A stretch of 64,000 nt of DNA from Acidobacteriota bacterium. Its GTDB lineage: Bacteria; Acidobacteriota; Terriglobia; Acidiferrales; UBA7541. The notes beneath the pieces are model-generated. The model saw only the letters and a list, made by a program, of their open reading frames with translations. It was not told the origin of the DNA and did no database searches. The first letter of the stretch is position 1, and each line of letters begins with the position of its first letter. The DNA is taken from positions 62,001 through 126,000 of the forward strand of contig QHYK01000043.1 of assembly GCA_003224085.1 (NCBI GenBank), read 5' to 3'. Made by a program: the position numbers and the translations under genes. Shown here piece after piece: positions 24,310 through 31,913 of this stretch.

Positions 24310-26754
24310 ATGAGAATGAAGCGAGTCTGGATTTGTGCCGCGGGCCTCGGGCTTCTGGGCACAATTTTTTCTCCCGGGAGCCGCGCAGAACAAGTTAAGA
24401 AGCCTTTTACGGTTGCCGACGATATTGGGCTGACGTTGATGGAAGGGTCGGAAGACCTACATTTTTCACCGGACGGAAGCTATTTTGCACTCGTAGCCCG
24501 GCGGGGACGCTTGGACAACAATCATGTGGAAGAGTCGCTGCGGTTTTACAGCAGCCGGGACGTGCAGAAATTCCTGGAAGGGCCGGACGGGACTCAGCCT
24601 CCGGCACCCGTGTGGCTAATTACGAAAACGGATTCGAGCGGCTTTGACGGATTGCGGTGGCTGGCGGATTCCAGCGCGGTAATCTTTCTGGAGCACCTGG
24701 CGGAGGGCAAGCAGCGGCTGGTTTTTGCTGATCCACGAAAGAAGACGATCGAGCCATTAACGACTGCGCTGGTAGGAATCAAAACATTCGACGTCCGCGA
24801 CGCGCACAATTTTGTGTATAGCGTGAAAGACCCCGCGCCGGTCGAGAAAATGCATGAGGAAAGCCGGGCGGCCGCTTTTGATGCCACGGGGCGTTCACTC
24901 TATAGCCTGCTGTTTCCCGACAATCCGGCGATAGAGGCGCTCTCTTCAAATCGCAGCCACCTGAGGGCAGTGGTGGGAGGGAAGCCGTTCGAAGTGAAGC
25001 ATGACGGCGCCGCCATCATTCACACGGAAGAATTGGCGCTGTCCCCGGATGCAACCTCTGTGGTTACTACGCTGCCGGTCGCAGAGATTCCACCTTCCTG
25101 GGAAGCGCTTTATCAGCCGCCCTACGCGTCGGCCACTGGTGTCCATTCTGGAAAGCAGAATATGGATCTGGGCCTCTTCTCGACGCGGCGGTATGTGCGG
25201 ATCACATTACAGACAGGCGCCATTGAAGTCTTGATGGACTCGCCGTTACCGTGGCAGGCCAACTGGGGAGACAGCGGGTACTATCCCAGTTGGTCAAGAA
25301 ACGGCAAGGAGATCTTGTTGCCGGCGGCGTTTCCCGTTTCCAAAGGCAATGGTCCGGTCCGCCCTTGTGTTGCGGTGGTGAGCTTGCCCTCGGATAGCCC
25401 CAATTGCGTGCTGACTTGGGCGCAGATCCGAAAGGACCTCGAAGGAGTTTGGGTGAGGGACGCGCGGTTTGCGGAGGGGGATGCGAGCGGCATCGTCGTA
25501 ACGTTCATCGTGATAAAGGATGGAAAGCGATTGGTGGAGAAAACGGAATACCGGCGCGGAAATGACGGCGCCTGGCAAGCTTGGGGACCCGCGCAAGAGC
25601 GCAATCTTGATGAAGGTTTGAAAGTTACGGTGAAACAGGGATTCAACGATCCGCCGCTGCTCGCTGCTTCCAACGATAAAGTGTCGCGAGTGATCTGGGA
25701 CCCGAATCCGCAGCTCAAGAACCTGGACATGGGGCAGGCCAGTATTTACACATGGAAGGATGGGGAGGGAAAAGAAAGACGGGCGCTGCTCTTCAAGCCA
25801 AGCGACTACAAGCCGGGGCGGCGTTATCCGCTGGTGATTCAGACACACGGCTTTTCCGAAACGGAGTTTCGCCCATCGGGAGGACTTACCACAGGATACG
25901 CAGCGAGAGAGATGGCGGCGGCCGGGATTATTGTGCTTCAGGTGCAAGATGTGGGGAGTTGCGGAGACGGGGCTCCGGACGAGGGGCCCTGCAATGCCGC
26001 GGGCTTTGAAACCGTTGCGAAGCAACTTGTGTCGGAAGGGCTGGCGGATGCGGAGAACATCGGGCTGAGCGGATTCAGCGCGACCGTTCATCACGTGATG
26101 CAGGCGCTGACAACAATGTCCTCGATTCACTACAGAGCGTCGTTGATCACGGATGGCAGGATGGCTGGCTACCTTCAATATATGTATGCAGTGGATCTGC
26201 GAGGGAATGGACTGATGCAGGAATTTGACGCGCAGATTGGCGCGCCGCCGTTTGGTGAGGGTTTGCAAGTGTGGCTGAGGCGCTCGCCCACTTTTAACCT
26301 AGACAAGGTGGAGACGCCGCTGATGGTGGTTGCGGAAGGCCACAATGACCTGCTTTTTATGTGGGAGCCTTACGCAGGACTTCGCTACCTACAAAAGCCG
26401 GTAGACCTGGTGCTGTTGAATACGACGGAGCATGCTCTGAGCAATCCCGCGATGCGGATGGCGTCGCAAGGCGGGGCGGTGGACTGGTACCGGTTCTGGT
26501 TGCAAGGGTATGAGGATCCCAATCCTGCAAAGGCAGAACAATACGAACGCTGGCGCGAGCTACGAAGTATGCAAGAAAAGAACCGGCAGCAAGCGAAAAC
26601 AAAAGCTGGCTTGTGTGGAGCGCTGCGGGGCAAGCTGTCGAAGGAGTTTAAACGTCCCATAAATGTCCGCCGCCGAGAAAAGAACATTTCCTCAGAGGCT
26701 GAAGCTCTGCATCTCTTGCGCTTCAATGTCGGAGCTAAAGCTCCCAATTTATGA
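24310..26754 (+). CDS. Atxe2-family lasso peptide isopeptidase
   Basis: 814 residues with a signal peptide (MRMKRVWICAAGLGLLGTIFSPGSRA), so periplasmic. The N-terminal part is a beta-propeller (LHFSPDGSYFALVARRG...), followed by a prolyl-oligopeptidase-type alpha/beta-hydrolase. The putative triad is Ser590 in GLSGFSATVHH, Asp680 in EGHNDLLFMW and His708 in TEHALSNP. Atxe2 enzymes hydrolyse the macrolactam bond of threaded lasso peptides. The nucleophile elbow is GFSAT, lacking the second Gly of the common GxSxG, and resembles my recollection of this subfamily. The last ~50 residues (after LRSMQEKNRQQ) look like read-through into a dispersed hairpin repeat. It faces the precursor genes and follows the receptor by 133 bp. 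Without context it would be called an S9 peptidase. Confidence 0.88.
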   Translation: MRMKRVWICAAGLGLLGTIFSPGSRAEQVKKPFTVADDIGLTLMEGSEDLHFSPDGSYFALVARRGRLDNNHVEESLRFYSSRDVQKFLEGPDGTQPPAPVWLITKTDSSGFDGLRWLADSSAVIFLEHLAEGKQRLVFADPRKKTIEPLTTALVGIKTFDVRDAHNFVYSVKDPAPVEKMHEESRAAAFDATGRSLYSLLFPDNPAIEALSSNRSHLRAVVGGKPFEVKHDGAAIIHTEELALSPDATSVVTTLPVAEIPPSWEALYQPPYASATGVHSGKQNMDLGLFSTRRYVRITLQTGAIEVLMDSPLPWQANWGDSGYYPSWSRNGKEILLPAAFPVSKGNGPVRPCVAVVSLPSDSPNCVLTWAQIRKDLEGVWVRDARFAEGDASGIVVTFIVIKDGKRLVEKTEYRRGNDGAWQAWGPAQERNLDEGLKVTVKQGFNDPPLLAASNDKVSRVIWDPNPQLKNLDMGQASIYTWKDGEGKERRALLFKPSDYKPGRRYPLVIQTHGFSETEFRPSGGLTTGYAAREMAAAGIIVLQVQDVGSCGDGAPDEGPCNAAGFETVAKQLVSEGLADAENIGLSGFSATVHHVMQALTTMSSIHYRASLITDGRMAGYLQYMYAVDLRGNGLMQEFDAQIGAPPFGEGLQVWLRRSPTFNLDKVETPLMVVAEGHNDLLFMWEPYAGLRYLQKPVDLVLLNTTEHALSNPAMRMASQGGAVDWYRFWLQGYEDPNPAKAEQYERWRELRSMQEKNRQQAKTKAGLCGALRGKLSKEFKRPINVRRREKNISSEAEALHLLRFNVGAKAPNL
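26693..26744. repeat. Dispersed double-hairpin repeat (REP-like)
   Basis: CAGAGGCT-GA-AGCTCTG (26693-26709) and GGAGCT-AA-AGCTCC (26731-26744) form two short hairpins 21 bp apart. Elements of the form GGxGCTAAAGCxCC are scattered in acidobacterial genomes (recollection). It lies inside the 3' end of the isopeptidase ORF and between two convergent transcription units, so it may also act as a bidirectional stop or protect mRNA ends. Confidence 0.6.
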
Positions 26755-26769
26755 GATGGCTGATGGCTT

Positions 26770-26922
26770 CTAGTCTTCCCAGTCCATGTAGCCGGGAAGC
26801 GTGTCATTATAGGTGACAGAGGTTTCCGAAAGCAGCGTCACGTACGACTTGCTTATGGATTTGGATTGTATAGCATCGATGGCGGGGGGAAGTGGGAGCA
26901 GTTCGGGAGCTTCGTACTTCAT
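26770..26922 (-). CDS. Lasso peptide precursor A3
   Basis: 50 codons, absent from the track: MKYEAPELLPLPPAIDAIQS then KSISKSYVTLLSETSVTYND then TLPGYMDWED. Preceded by AAAAAGGAGGTTAAGACAA, a perfect Shine-Dalgarno. The leader carries YxxPxL (YEAPEL, residues 3-8), the RRE recognition motif of lasso leaders. The probable core is Ser32-Asp50: Ser1 to Asp9 would close a 9-residue ring (SETSVTYND) with a tail TLPGYMDWED. It is the most diverged of the three copies in the ring (Thr/Ser/Tyr-rich), while the tail is nearly identical to A1/A2. Thr29 is at -3 of this core rather than the usual -2, so the cleavage site remains open. Confidence 0.85.
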   Translation of the reverse strand: MKYEAPELLPLPPAIDAIQSKSISKSYVTLLSETSVTYNDTLPGYMDWED

Positions 26923-26955
26923 TTGTCTTAACCTCCTTTTTAGGCGAGAATAGAA

Positions 26956-26991
26956 CTGCCGGAGAGCCCGGTGAAGCGGACTCTCCGGCAG
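26956..26991 (-). promoter_or_regulatory. Intercistronic hairpin between precursors A2 and A3
   Basis: CTGCCGGAGAGTCCG-CTTCAC-CGGGCTCTCCGGCAG on the minus strand: a 15-bp stem (one G.T pair) with a 6-nt loop, right after the A2 stop. There is no T-run. It is likely to be a processing or 3'-end-stabilising hairpin that raises precursor mRNA, or a leaky terminator. A near copy lies between A1 and A2. Confidence 0.65.
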
Positions 26992-26998
26992 GGACTAC

Positions 26999-27151
26999 TT
27001 ACTCTTCCCAGTCAAGGTAACCGGGAACAGTGTCGTTCTTGTTGATGGCGCCGTCCGACGCGAAAGTCACCATCGTCTTGCTATGAGACTGCGACTGAAT
27101 TGCGTTGATCGCAGGGGTCAAGGCAACCAGTTCTGGAGTTTCGTATTTCAT
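26999..27151 (-). CDS. Lasso peptide precursor A2
   Basis: 50 codons, absent from the track: MKYETPELVALTPAINAIQS, QSHSKTMVTF, ASDGAINKND, TVPGYLDWEE. Ribosome site AAAAAAAGGAGGTGAACACA is perfect. The leader (residues 1-25) is identical to that of A1, including YETPEL for RRE binding. Predicted core Ser32-Glu50: ring SDGAINKND (Ser1-Asp9), tail TVPGYLDWEE. A 7-residue ring starting at Gly34 (GAINKND) is the alternative, but A3 has Thr there. Followed by a strong hairpin. It should be processed by the B1/B2 proteins and a cyclase encoded upstream on the same strand. Confidence 0.87.
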   Translation of the reverse strand: MKYETPELVALTPAINAIQSQSHSKTMVTFASDGAINKNDTVPGYLDWEE

Positions 27152-27188
27152 TGTGTTCACCTCCTTTTTTTAAGAGAATGGCACTGCT

Positions 27189-27214
27189 GGAGAGCCCGGT
27201 GAAGCGGGCTCTCC
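27189..27214 (-). promoter_or_regulatory. Intercistronic hairpin between precursors A1 and A2
   Basis: GGAGAGCCCG-CTTCAC-CGGGCTCTCC: a perfect 10-bp stem with the same CTTCAC loop as the hairpin after A2. Placed between the A1 stop and the A2 ribosome site; lacks a T-run. The duplication unit of the precursor array therefore includes gene plus hairpin. Confidence 0.65.
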
Positions 27215-27227
27215 GGTACTGCACGAC

Positions 27228-27380
27228 TTAGTCTTCCCAGTCAATGTAACCGGGAGCCGTGTCGTTGTGGCTGATCGCGCCGTCCGACGGGAAGGTCACG
27301 GCCCGCTTGCTATGAGACTGCGACTGAATTGCGTTGATCGCAGGGGTCAAGGCAACCAGTTCTGGCGTTTCGTATTTCAT
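27228..27380 (-). CDS. Lasso peptide precursor A1
   Basis: 50 codons, absent from the track: MKYETPELVALTPAINAIQS, QSHSKRAVTF, PSDGAISHND, TAPGYIDWED. Perfect Shine-Dalgarno AAAGGAGGTGAAAACAA. It is the first precursor after the cyclase genes (126 bp downstream of the C1 stop). Leader with YxxPxL. Predicted core Ser32-Asp50: ring SDGAISHND closed from Ser1 to Asp9, tail TAPGYIDWED. Ser-start, Asp9-closed rings are known from streptomonomicin. The ring holds Ser, Asp and Asn, and the tail Thr, Tyr and Trp, giving possible sites for the glycosyltransferases encoded around it. The exact core start needs mass spectrometry. Confidence 0.87.
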   Translation of the reverse strand: MKYETPELVALTPAINAIQSQSHSKRAVTFPSDGAISHNDTAPGYIDWED

Positions 27381-27506
27381 TTGTTTTCACCTCCTTTTCT
27401 TTGGCGATATCAGCCGGCCGATGGAACTAGCCAGCTGAAGTCCTTTGGGTCTCGGCAGAGCGGCGCGATTCACTGACCGCGGCACCTACAGTAAGAGGCT
27501 CTGCGT

Positions 27507-29516
27507 TTACTCCAGAATCCAAGAATGGCCCTCGCGAAGGCGCGGGCTGAAGAGTGCCGGTTGTGGCTTGTGCAGGGGGGACTTGGCAAGAAGCCCTTGC
27601 ACGGCCAGGTGACGCAGCCACAGCTCAAGCTCGACGATGCGAACGATTCCCAGTCCAGGACCGTCCCCGTTGCTTCGAGCCTTGTCGATGGCGTCGCGAA
27701 ATTGTTCAGGATCCAAAAGGCCGATGGAGCCACTCACCATCTGTCGAAAATCAAGGCCATCGAACCTGGACCATTCCGCCGCGACATCCGGTTTTTGCTG
27801 CTGGGGATTTGCATCCGGCGGAACGAAGAATTTTCGCTTTCTGTTGAGCAGCTCATCGGGGACAATCCCGACAAGAGCGCGCCTCATAAGAGCGCGGCGC
27901 ATTCCGACGCGCACGATCTTTTCGCGGGGGATGGCATACACGAATTCGAGCAAGTCGCGGTCGACATAGGGCAAGCGCACTTCGCGATAGAGTTCCGGAT
28001 AACCAAGGAGAGGCCAGTGCGCAAGGATTCTTCGTTCGCCTTCCAGATCGATCAGATGATCTTGAAAGCTGGGCAAAGGACCGAATAGCTTCAGTCTCCG
28101 AGGATAACAGAGGAGCGCCTCGCGATTTCTACGAACGAAGCTATCGCGGAACCACGGGCTACCTTGAACCGGATTCTCCCTGCCGTCTGTAAAGCGAAGC
28201 GGAAGAAATCCGAGGATGGCCTCCCAAAGCAGCGGGAGCCTGCGGCCTCTCATTTTTGTGGCCCAAGCCTTGAGTTGGCGTGAGAGGGTGATGAAGCGCG
28301 CGCGTGCCAGGTAGTTTTGCAATTCGGGAGTGGGCGTCGGTATTCCTCCGCCGGTGGCCATTTCACCGGTCATGCCAGAAAGCGTGACGCGATATGCGTG
28401 TGCCTTTAGGACGGAAGCGTAACGCTGGTAAAACTCGGAGAGGCGCCTGTGATTGCTGGGGGTGACCGCGAAAGAACCGCCCTTCAATTCGGAGGTGAAA
28501 GACTTTCGTGGCTCACTCTCCTCCTTCTTCTGTTCGCGCTGGTTAATGTGGTGGCCGGTTTTGCCGCGCCGCTCTTCCACCTTTTTGATCCAATGAAGCT
28601 CGTTTGAGTCAGGTTCGAGGTGGTCATAAGAATCGTCGTACCAGGAGATGGTGTCGAGTCGTGGGCAATCGGCTTGTCCGCGCGCGATGAGATCATCCGC
28701 CAAGCAGACGATGGAGGAGGAATCCAGTCCGCCACTCAGCTCGGCCAAAATGGGACGATCGGAGCGTAGTCTGCGTTGAACGGCGGTAGCCAGGGCAGAG
28801 CGGAAGTGCTCTTCATATTCAGCATCCGTGCGGTAACGAATTTTCTTGCCCGGATCGAAATCCCAGTATTTACGGATTGCTGCGGGCTTCCCGGGTCCCA
28901 GAAGCACAAAAGAGGATGGCGGTACACCGCGGATGCCTTCGTAAGGGGTCAGGTGCGCAGCAGGAGTGTGCGAGAACCAGCCGGCAACATACTCTGTATC
29001 GATTTCGAACGGCCGGCTCGAGAAGAGCACTAGAGGATCCAGCAGAGTGCTCCAAATCAGGTGGTTATCGCCAAGAAAGTAGTACAGCGGTTTCGTGCCA
29101 ATAGCATCCTTGGTGAGCAAGACGTAGCGTTCGCGGGGATTCCAAACCGACAAGGCCCAGTCACCGACCAGCCTGCGAAGGCAATCGGCGCCCCACCGCT
29201 GATACGCTGCCGCGACAATGGCCACATCCGGGGAGTCAGCGGCCAGTGGGCGCCCCAATTCGAAGATCAACTCTTTGCGGTTGTCGAGCCGGCCGTCCCA
29301 GGTGATAACTGCGCCGGAGGGGGAAACATGGGGTTGCTTTTCCCGATGCGACTCCTTCGTCGTATGGAAAGCCCGGTAGAGAATTGTCATCCCGCCTTGG
29401 GCATATTTCTCGTTGCTATCCGGTCCGTAGTCCGCGAGGGTAGAGCTCACTTTCTCGCAGTACTCCGGTGCGCAAGGCCGACCGTCGAAATTCCATCTTC
29501 CAAACTGTACGCTCAT
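27507..29516 (-). CDS. Lasso cyclase-like asparagine synthetase homologue, divergent copy (C1)
   Basis: 669 residues, start MSVQFGRWNFDG at 29516. The N-terminal Ntn-like half (to ~200) lacks the glutaminase Cys2 (Ser instead), so it cannot use glutamine. The synthetase half has the PP-loop ELSGGLDSSSIVCLAD that binds ATP to adenylate the precursor's acidic side chain. In asparagine synthetase and in the neighbouring paralogue the motif LSGxGGDE follows; here it reads LSGMTGEMATGGG, so the GGDE acid pair is lost or shifted. It lies 126 bp upstream of precursor A1 and 56 bp after C2. It could be a specialised cyclase, a partner subunit of C2, or decaying. Tail YVDRDLLEFVYAIP and RRALVGIVPDELLNRKRK are normal for the family. 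Confidence 0.88.
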   Translation of the reverse strand: MSVQFGRWNFDGRPCAPEYCEKVSSTLADYGPDSNEKYAQGGMTILYRAFHTTKESHREKQPHVSPSGAVITWDGRLDNRKELIFELGRPLAADSPDVAIVAAAYQRWGADCLRRLVGDWALSVWNPRERYVLLTKDAIGTKPLYYFLGDNHLIWSTLLDPLVLFSSRPFEIDTEYVAGWFSHTPAAHLTPYEGIRGVPPSSFVLLGPGKPAAIRKYWDFDPGKKIRYRTDAEYEEHFRSALATAVQRRLRSDRPILAELSGGLDSSSIVCLADDLIARGQADCPRLDTISWYDDSYDHLEPDSNELHWIKKVEERRGKTGHHINQREQKKEESEPRKSFTSELKGGSFAVTPSNHRRLSEFYQRYASVLKAHAYRVTLSGMTGEMATGGGIPTPTPELQNYLARARFITLSRQLKAWATKMRGRRLPLLWEAILGFLPLRFTDGRENPVQGSPWFRDSFVRRNREALLCYPRRLKLFGPLPSFQDHLIDLEGERRILAHWPLLGYPELYREVRLPYVDRDLLEFVYAIPREKIVRVGMRRALMRRALVGIVPDELLNRKRKFFVPPDANPQQQKPDVAAEWSRFDGLDFRQMVSGSIGLLDPEQFRDAIDKARSNGDGPGLGIVRIVELELWLRHLAVQGLLAKSPLHKPQPALFSPRLREGHSWILE

Positions 29517-29572
29517 GTTGACCTTCGATTTAAAAGTGTCTTGCCCTTTCGCCTTTACTGTTTTTCAGTCCT

Positions 29573-31495
29573 TTACGACGTTTGCCACGCCAGCGCCGGC
29601 TTCTCTATTGCGCCCACGTTCACGACTCCCAACGCTCGGAGTTGCTTGAGCCAACCTTCGACCCAGAAAGTACGCATGAGACTGATCATGGGGACGTCCT
29701 CTCCCCGGCGTGCCTTCTGCAAAGCTTCAGTAATGAGCTGGGGGTTGACGATTCCGAGCGAACCGAGCGCCATGTTTTGGGTGGCGGCCGCGTATTTAGT
29801 CCAGTCCCTTGAGAGCCCAACCATCTGCGCCCGAGCAACATAAGCTTTCGTTTTCCGATTCAGGATTTCGTCGGGGACGATGCCGGCAAGCGCGCGCCTC
29901 ATGAGAGAACGCCGCTGAGCAGGGCGCACCACCTGGTCTCGCGGTACGGTGAACATAAACTCCAGCAAGTCGCGATCGAGAAACGGGTATCGTTTTTCGT
30001 AGGGGGGCTGATAAGGCAAGGCGGTGCGGCTGAGCTGCCGGCGCATGGACTCCAGGGTGACAACGCCTGTTTGAAAACTAGGGAGGGGGCCAAACAGCTT
30101 CGTTCTCGTGTGGTAGCCAGTCAACGCCGTTCGATGGCGGTTCACAAACTTCGTCTGCAGCCAAGGGGCAGGCCGTACCTGTGGAGGGGCGCCCACCAGC
30201 CAGTGCGGGAGAAACTCCCTGGCTGCCTCACAGAACAAATGAATCCAGGGCTTTTTCAGTTGCAATGCCCAGATCTTTAATTGGTGAGCCAGCCTGCGGA
30301 ATTGTGCTCTTGCGATGAGATCTTCGAGTTCTGGTCCGGGCGATGGCACGCCGCCCATCACTTCGTCTCCGCCAATGCCGGAGAGAAGCACGCGATTCCC
30401 TTGGGTAGTGAGGCAGTCCTTGAGTTGAGGGGAAGTTTGACCGTGGTAGCCCGGTGTCTGTTCAAAGCGAAGAACCGCGGCTTCGGCCTGCGATTCGGTC
30501 TGGTTTGTTAGCTGCGAATCGCGCGCATTGACGTCGACGTGCCAGCCGCGTCTGCCTCGCTTTTCTTCGACTTTTGTGAAATAGGGTCGTTCGTTCCAAT
30601 TGGGCTCGGAATCATCGTAGTAGGAGATGGTGTCGAGGCGTGGGCAGTCGGCTTCGTTGTTGGCGATGATGGTGTCGGCCACGCAAACGATCGAGGATGA
30701 ATCCCTGCCGCCACTGAGTTCTGCGAGGACAGGGTTATGGGAACGAAGCTTGCGCTGGACTGCTTTACGAAATACGACGCGAAAATGCTCCTCGTACTCC
30801 GCGTTCGTCCGATAACGGATCTTCTTGCTTGGATCGAAGTCCCAATACTTGCTGACTGCGTGTCTTCCGGGCCGCAGAAATACGGCGGATGATGGAGGAA
30901 CAGCGTAAACATCGATGCAAGGCGTCAGATGAACCGCGGGATACATGGGTATGGAGAGCCAAGCGGCGATGTACTCTCCGCAAAGATCAAAAGTTCTTCC
31001 CGCAAACCGGACCAAGGGATCCAGGATGGTGCTCCAAGTAACCTGGTCCCGGTCGAACCAGTAATACAGATGACGCGTGCCGATGGGATCTTTGGCGAGA
31101 AGCAGTGTGCGGCTAACGGGATTCCAGATGGAGAGCGCCCAATCGCCCAGCAGCCTTGCGAAACAGTTTTGCCCCCAGCGTTCAAATGCTGTCGCGACAA
31201 TTTCAATGTCAGTGGACTTTGCTTGCACATCACCCAGATCGCTGATTAAGTCCGTCCGGTTATCCAACTGCCCATCCCATGTGATCACGGCACCGGAAGG
31301 CGAAATATGCGGCTGGGTTTCCCGGTGAGACTCCTTCGTCGTGTGAAAGGCTCGATAAAGGATCTGCACACCGTCCTTCGCGTAGACTTCGTCCGTGTCG
31401 GGGCCGTAGGGAGCAAGCGTCGTGCGAACTTTCTCCAGGTACTCGGCAGCGCAGGGCTGACCATCGAAATTCCATCTTCCAAATTGAACGCTCAT
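29573..31495 (-). CDS. Lasso peptide cyclase (C2), canonical copy
   Basis: 640 residues from MSVQFGRWNFDGQP at 31495; the track's 52-residue N-terminal extension is the shadow of the B2 gene. It builds the isopeptide bond between the core's amino terminus and an Asp/Glu side chain using ATP. Ser replaces the glutaminase Cys2. PP-loop ELSGGRDSSSIVCVAD (Arg where Leu/Met is common) and intact LSGIGGDEVMGG. The C-terminal half (RYPFLDRDLLEFMFTVPRDQ; RRALAGIVPDEILNRKTK) matches C1. C1 and C2 are clear paralogues. Located 46 bp after B2 and 56 bp before C1, so B2-C2-C1-A1-A2-A3 forms one direction of transcription. McjC-type function is inferred from family and precursors. Confidence 0.92.
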   Translation of the reverse strand: MSVQFGRWNFDGQPCAAEYLEKVRTTLAPYGPDTDEVYAKDGVQILYRAFHTTKESHRETQPHISPSGAVITWDGQLDNRTDLISDLGDVQAKSTDIEIVATAFERWGQNCFARLLGDWALSIWNPVSRTLLLAKDPIGTRHLYYWFDRDQVTWSTILDPLVRFAGRTFDLCGEYIAAWLSIPMYPAVHLTPCIDVYAVPPSSAVFLRPGRHAVSKYWDFDPSKKIRYRTNAEYEEHFRVVFRKAVQRKLRSHNPVLAELSGGRDSSSIVCVADTIIANNEADCPRLDTISYYDDSEPNWNERPYFTKVEEKRGRRGWHVDVNARDSQLTNQTESQAEAAVLRFEQTPGYHGQTSPQLKDCLTTQGNRVLLSGIGGDEVMGGVPSPGPELEDLIARAQFRRLAHQLKIWALQLKKPWIHLFCEAAREFLPHWLVGAPPQVRPAPWLQTKFVNRHRTALTGYHTRTKLFGPLPSFQTGVVTLESMRRQLSRTALPYQPPYEKRYPFLDRDLLEFMFTVPRDQVVRPAQRRSLMRRALAGIVPDEILNRKTKAYVARAQMVGLSRDWTKYAAATQNMALGSLGIVNPQLITEALQKARRGEDVPMISLMRTFWVEGWLKQLRALGVVNVGAIEKPALAWQTS

Positions 31496-31541
31496 GGCTA
31501 GTATTGCTCCGCTTGTCTGCGTTTGATTTCCAGGTGAGGCT

Positions 31542-31913
31542 TTAACAGCGGTCGAGAACCGCGTACAGTTCGCGCATGTAGGCTTTGTCGTTGACGACAC
31601 GGCCATCGACTTCGACCCACGCATGCGCTTTGAAGGGCACCTGCTGTGCACCGATAATCATCTGTGCGTGTATGCCGTACCGCTTCAAAAGGCAGGCGAG
31701 AGCAGCGGATCGTTGAAGGCAAAGAGCTTCTTTCCAGTACCAAATACATGCCATATCCATAGCTGCGCAGACTTGTTCCAAGGCATTGGGAGATGGAGTC
31801 TTCTCGGAGACGGGGTAGCTGCGCACCTTTTTGTAGAGCGCGGCAAAATCTTTTTTCGCCAGGTAAAGGTCAACTTGAATTAGCTTCAGGTACGCTTGCA
31901 TCACTAAAAACAT
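31542..31913 (-). CDS. Lasso leader peptidase B2 (transglutaminase-like)
   Basis: 123 residues, normal for a stand-alone B2. It cuts the leader from the precursor once the RRE protein delivers it. Candidate triad Cys65 (ALCLQRSAALACLLKRYG), His97 (AHAWVEVDG) and Asp109 (VVNDKAY); the 32- and 12-residue spacings match those I recall for the McjB catalytic triad. The CLxRS(x)AL block is diagnostic. Ribosome site AGGGAGG lies 10 nt before the ATG. First gene of the core biosynthetic block after a ~400-bp gap from the glycosyltransferases. The RRE half usual in fused B proteins is encoded separately at 35644. Confidence 0.93.
   Translation of the reverse strand: MFLVMQAYLKLIQVDLYLAKKDFAALYKKVRSYPVSEKTPSPNALEQVCAAMDMACIWYWKEALCLQRSAALACLLKRYGIHAQMIIGAQQVPFKAHAWVEVDGRVVNDKAYMRELYAVLDRC

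Noticed and set aside
24310-26754. Generic S9 dipeptidyl peptidase
   Set aside because: Its position between a TonB receptor and lasso precursors, and the GFSAT elbow, fit the Atxe2 isopeptidase subfamily better.
26956-27214. CRISPR-like direct repeats in the precursor region
   Set aside because: The repetition comes from duplicated precursor genes with their hairpins; units of ~228 bp with coding content are not CRISPR repeats.
27507-31495. Asparagine synthetase (asnB) for the two large minus-strand genes
   Set aside because: The glutaminase Cys2 is Ser in both, and the B2 and precursor genes adjoin them, so lasso cyclase is favoured.
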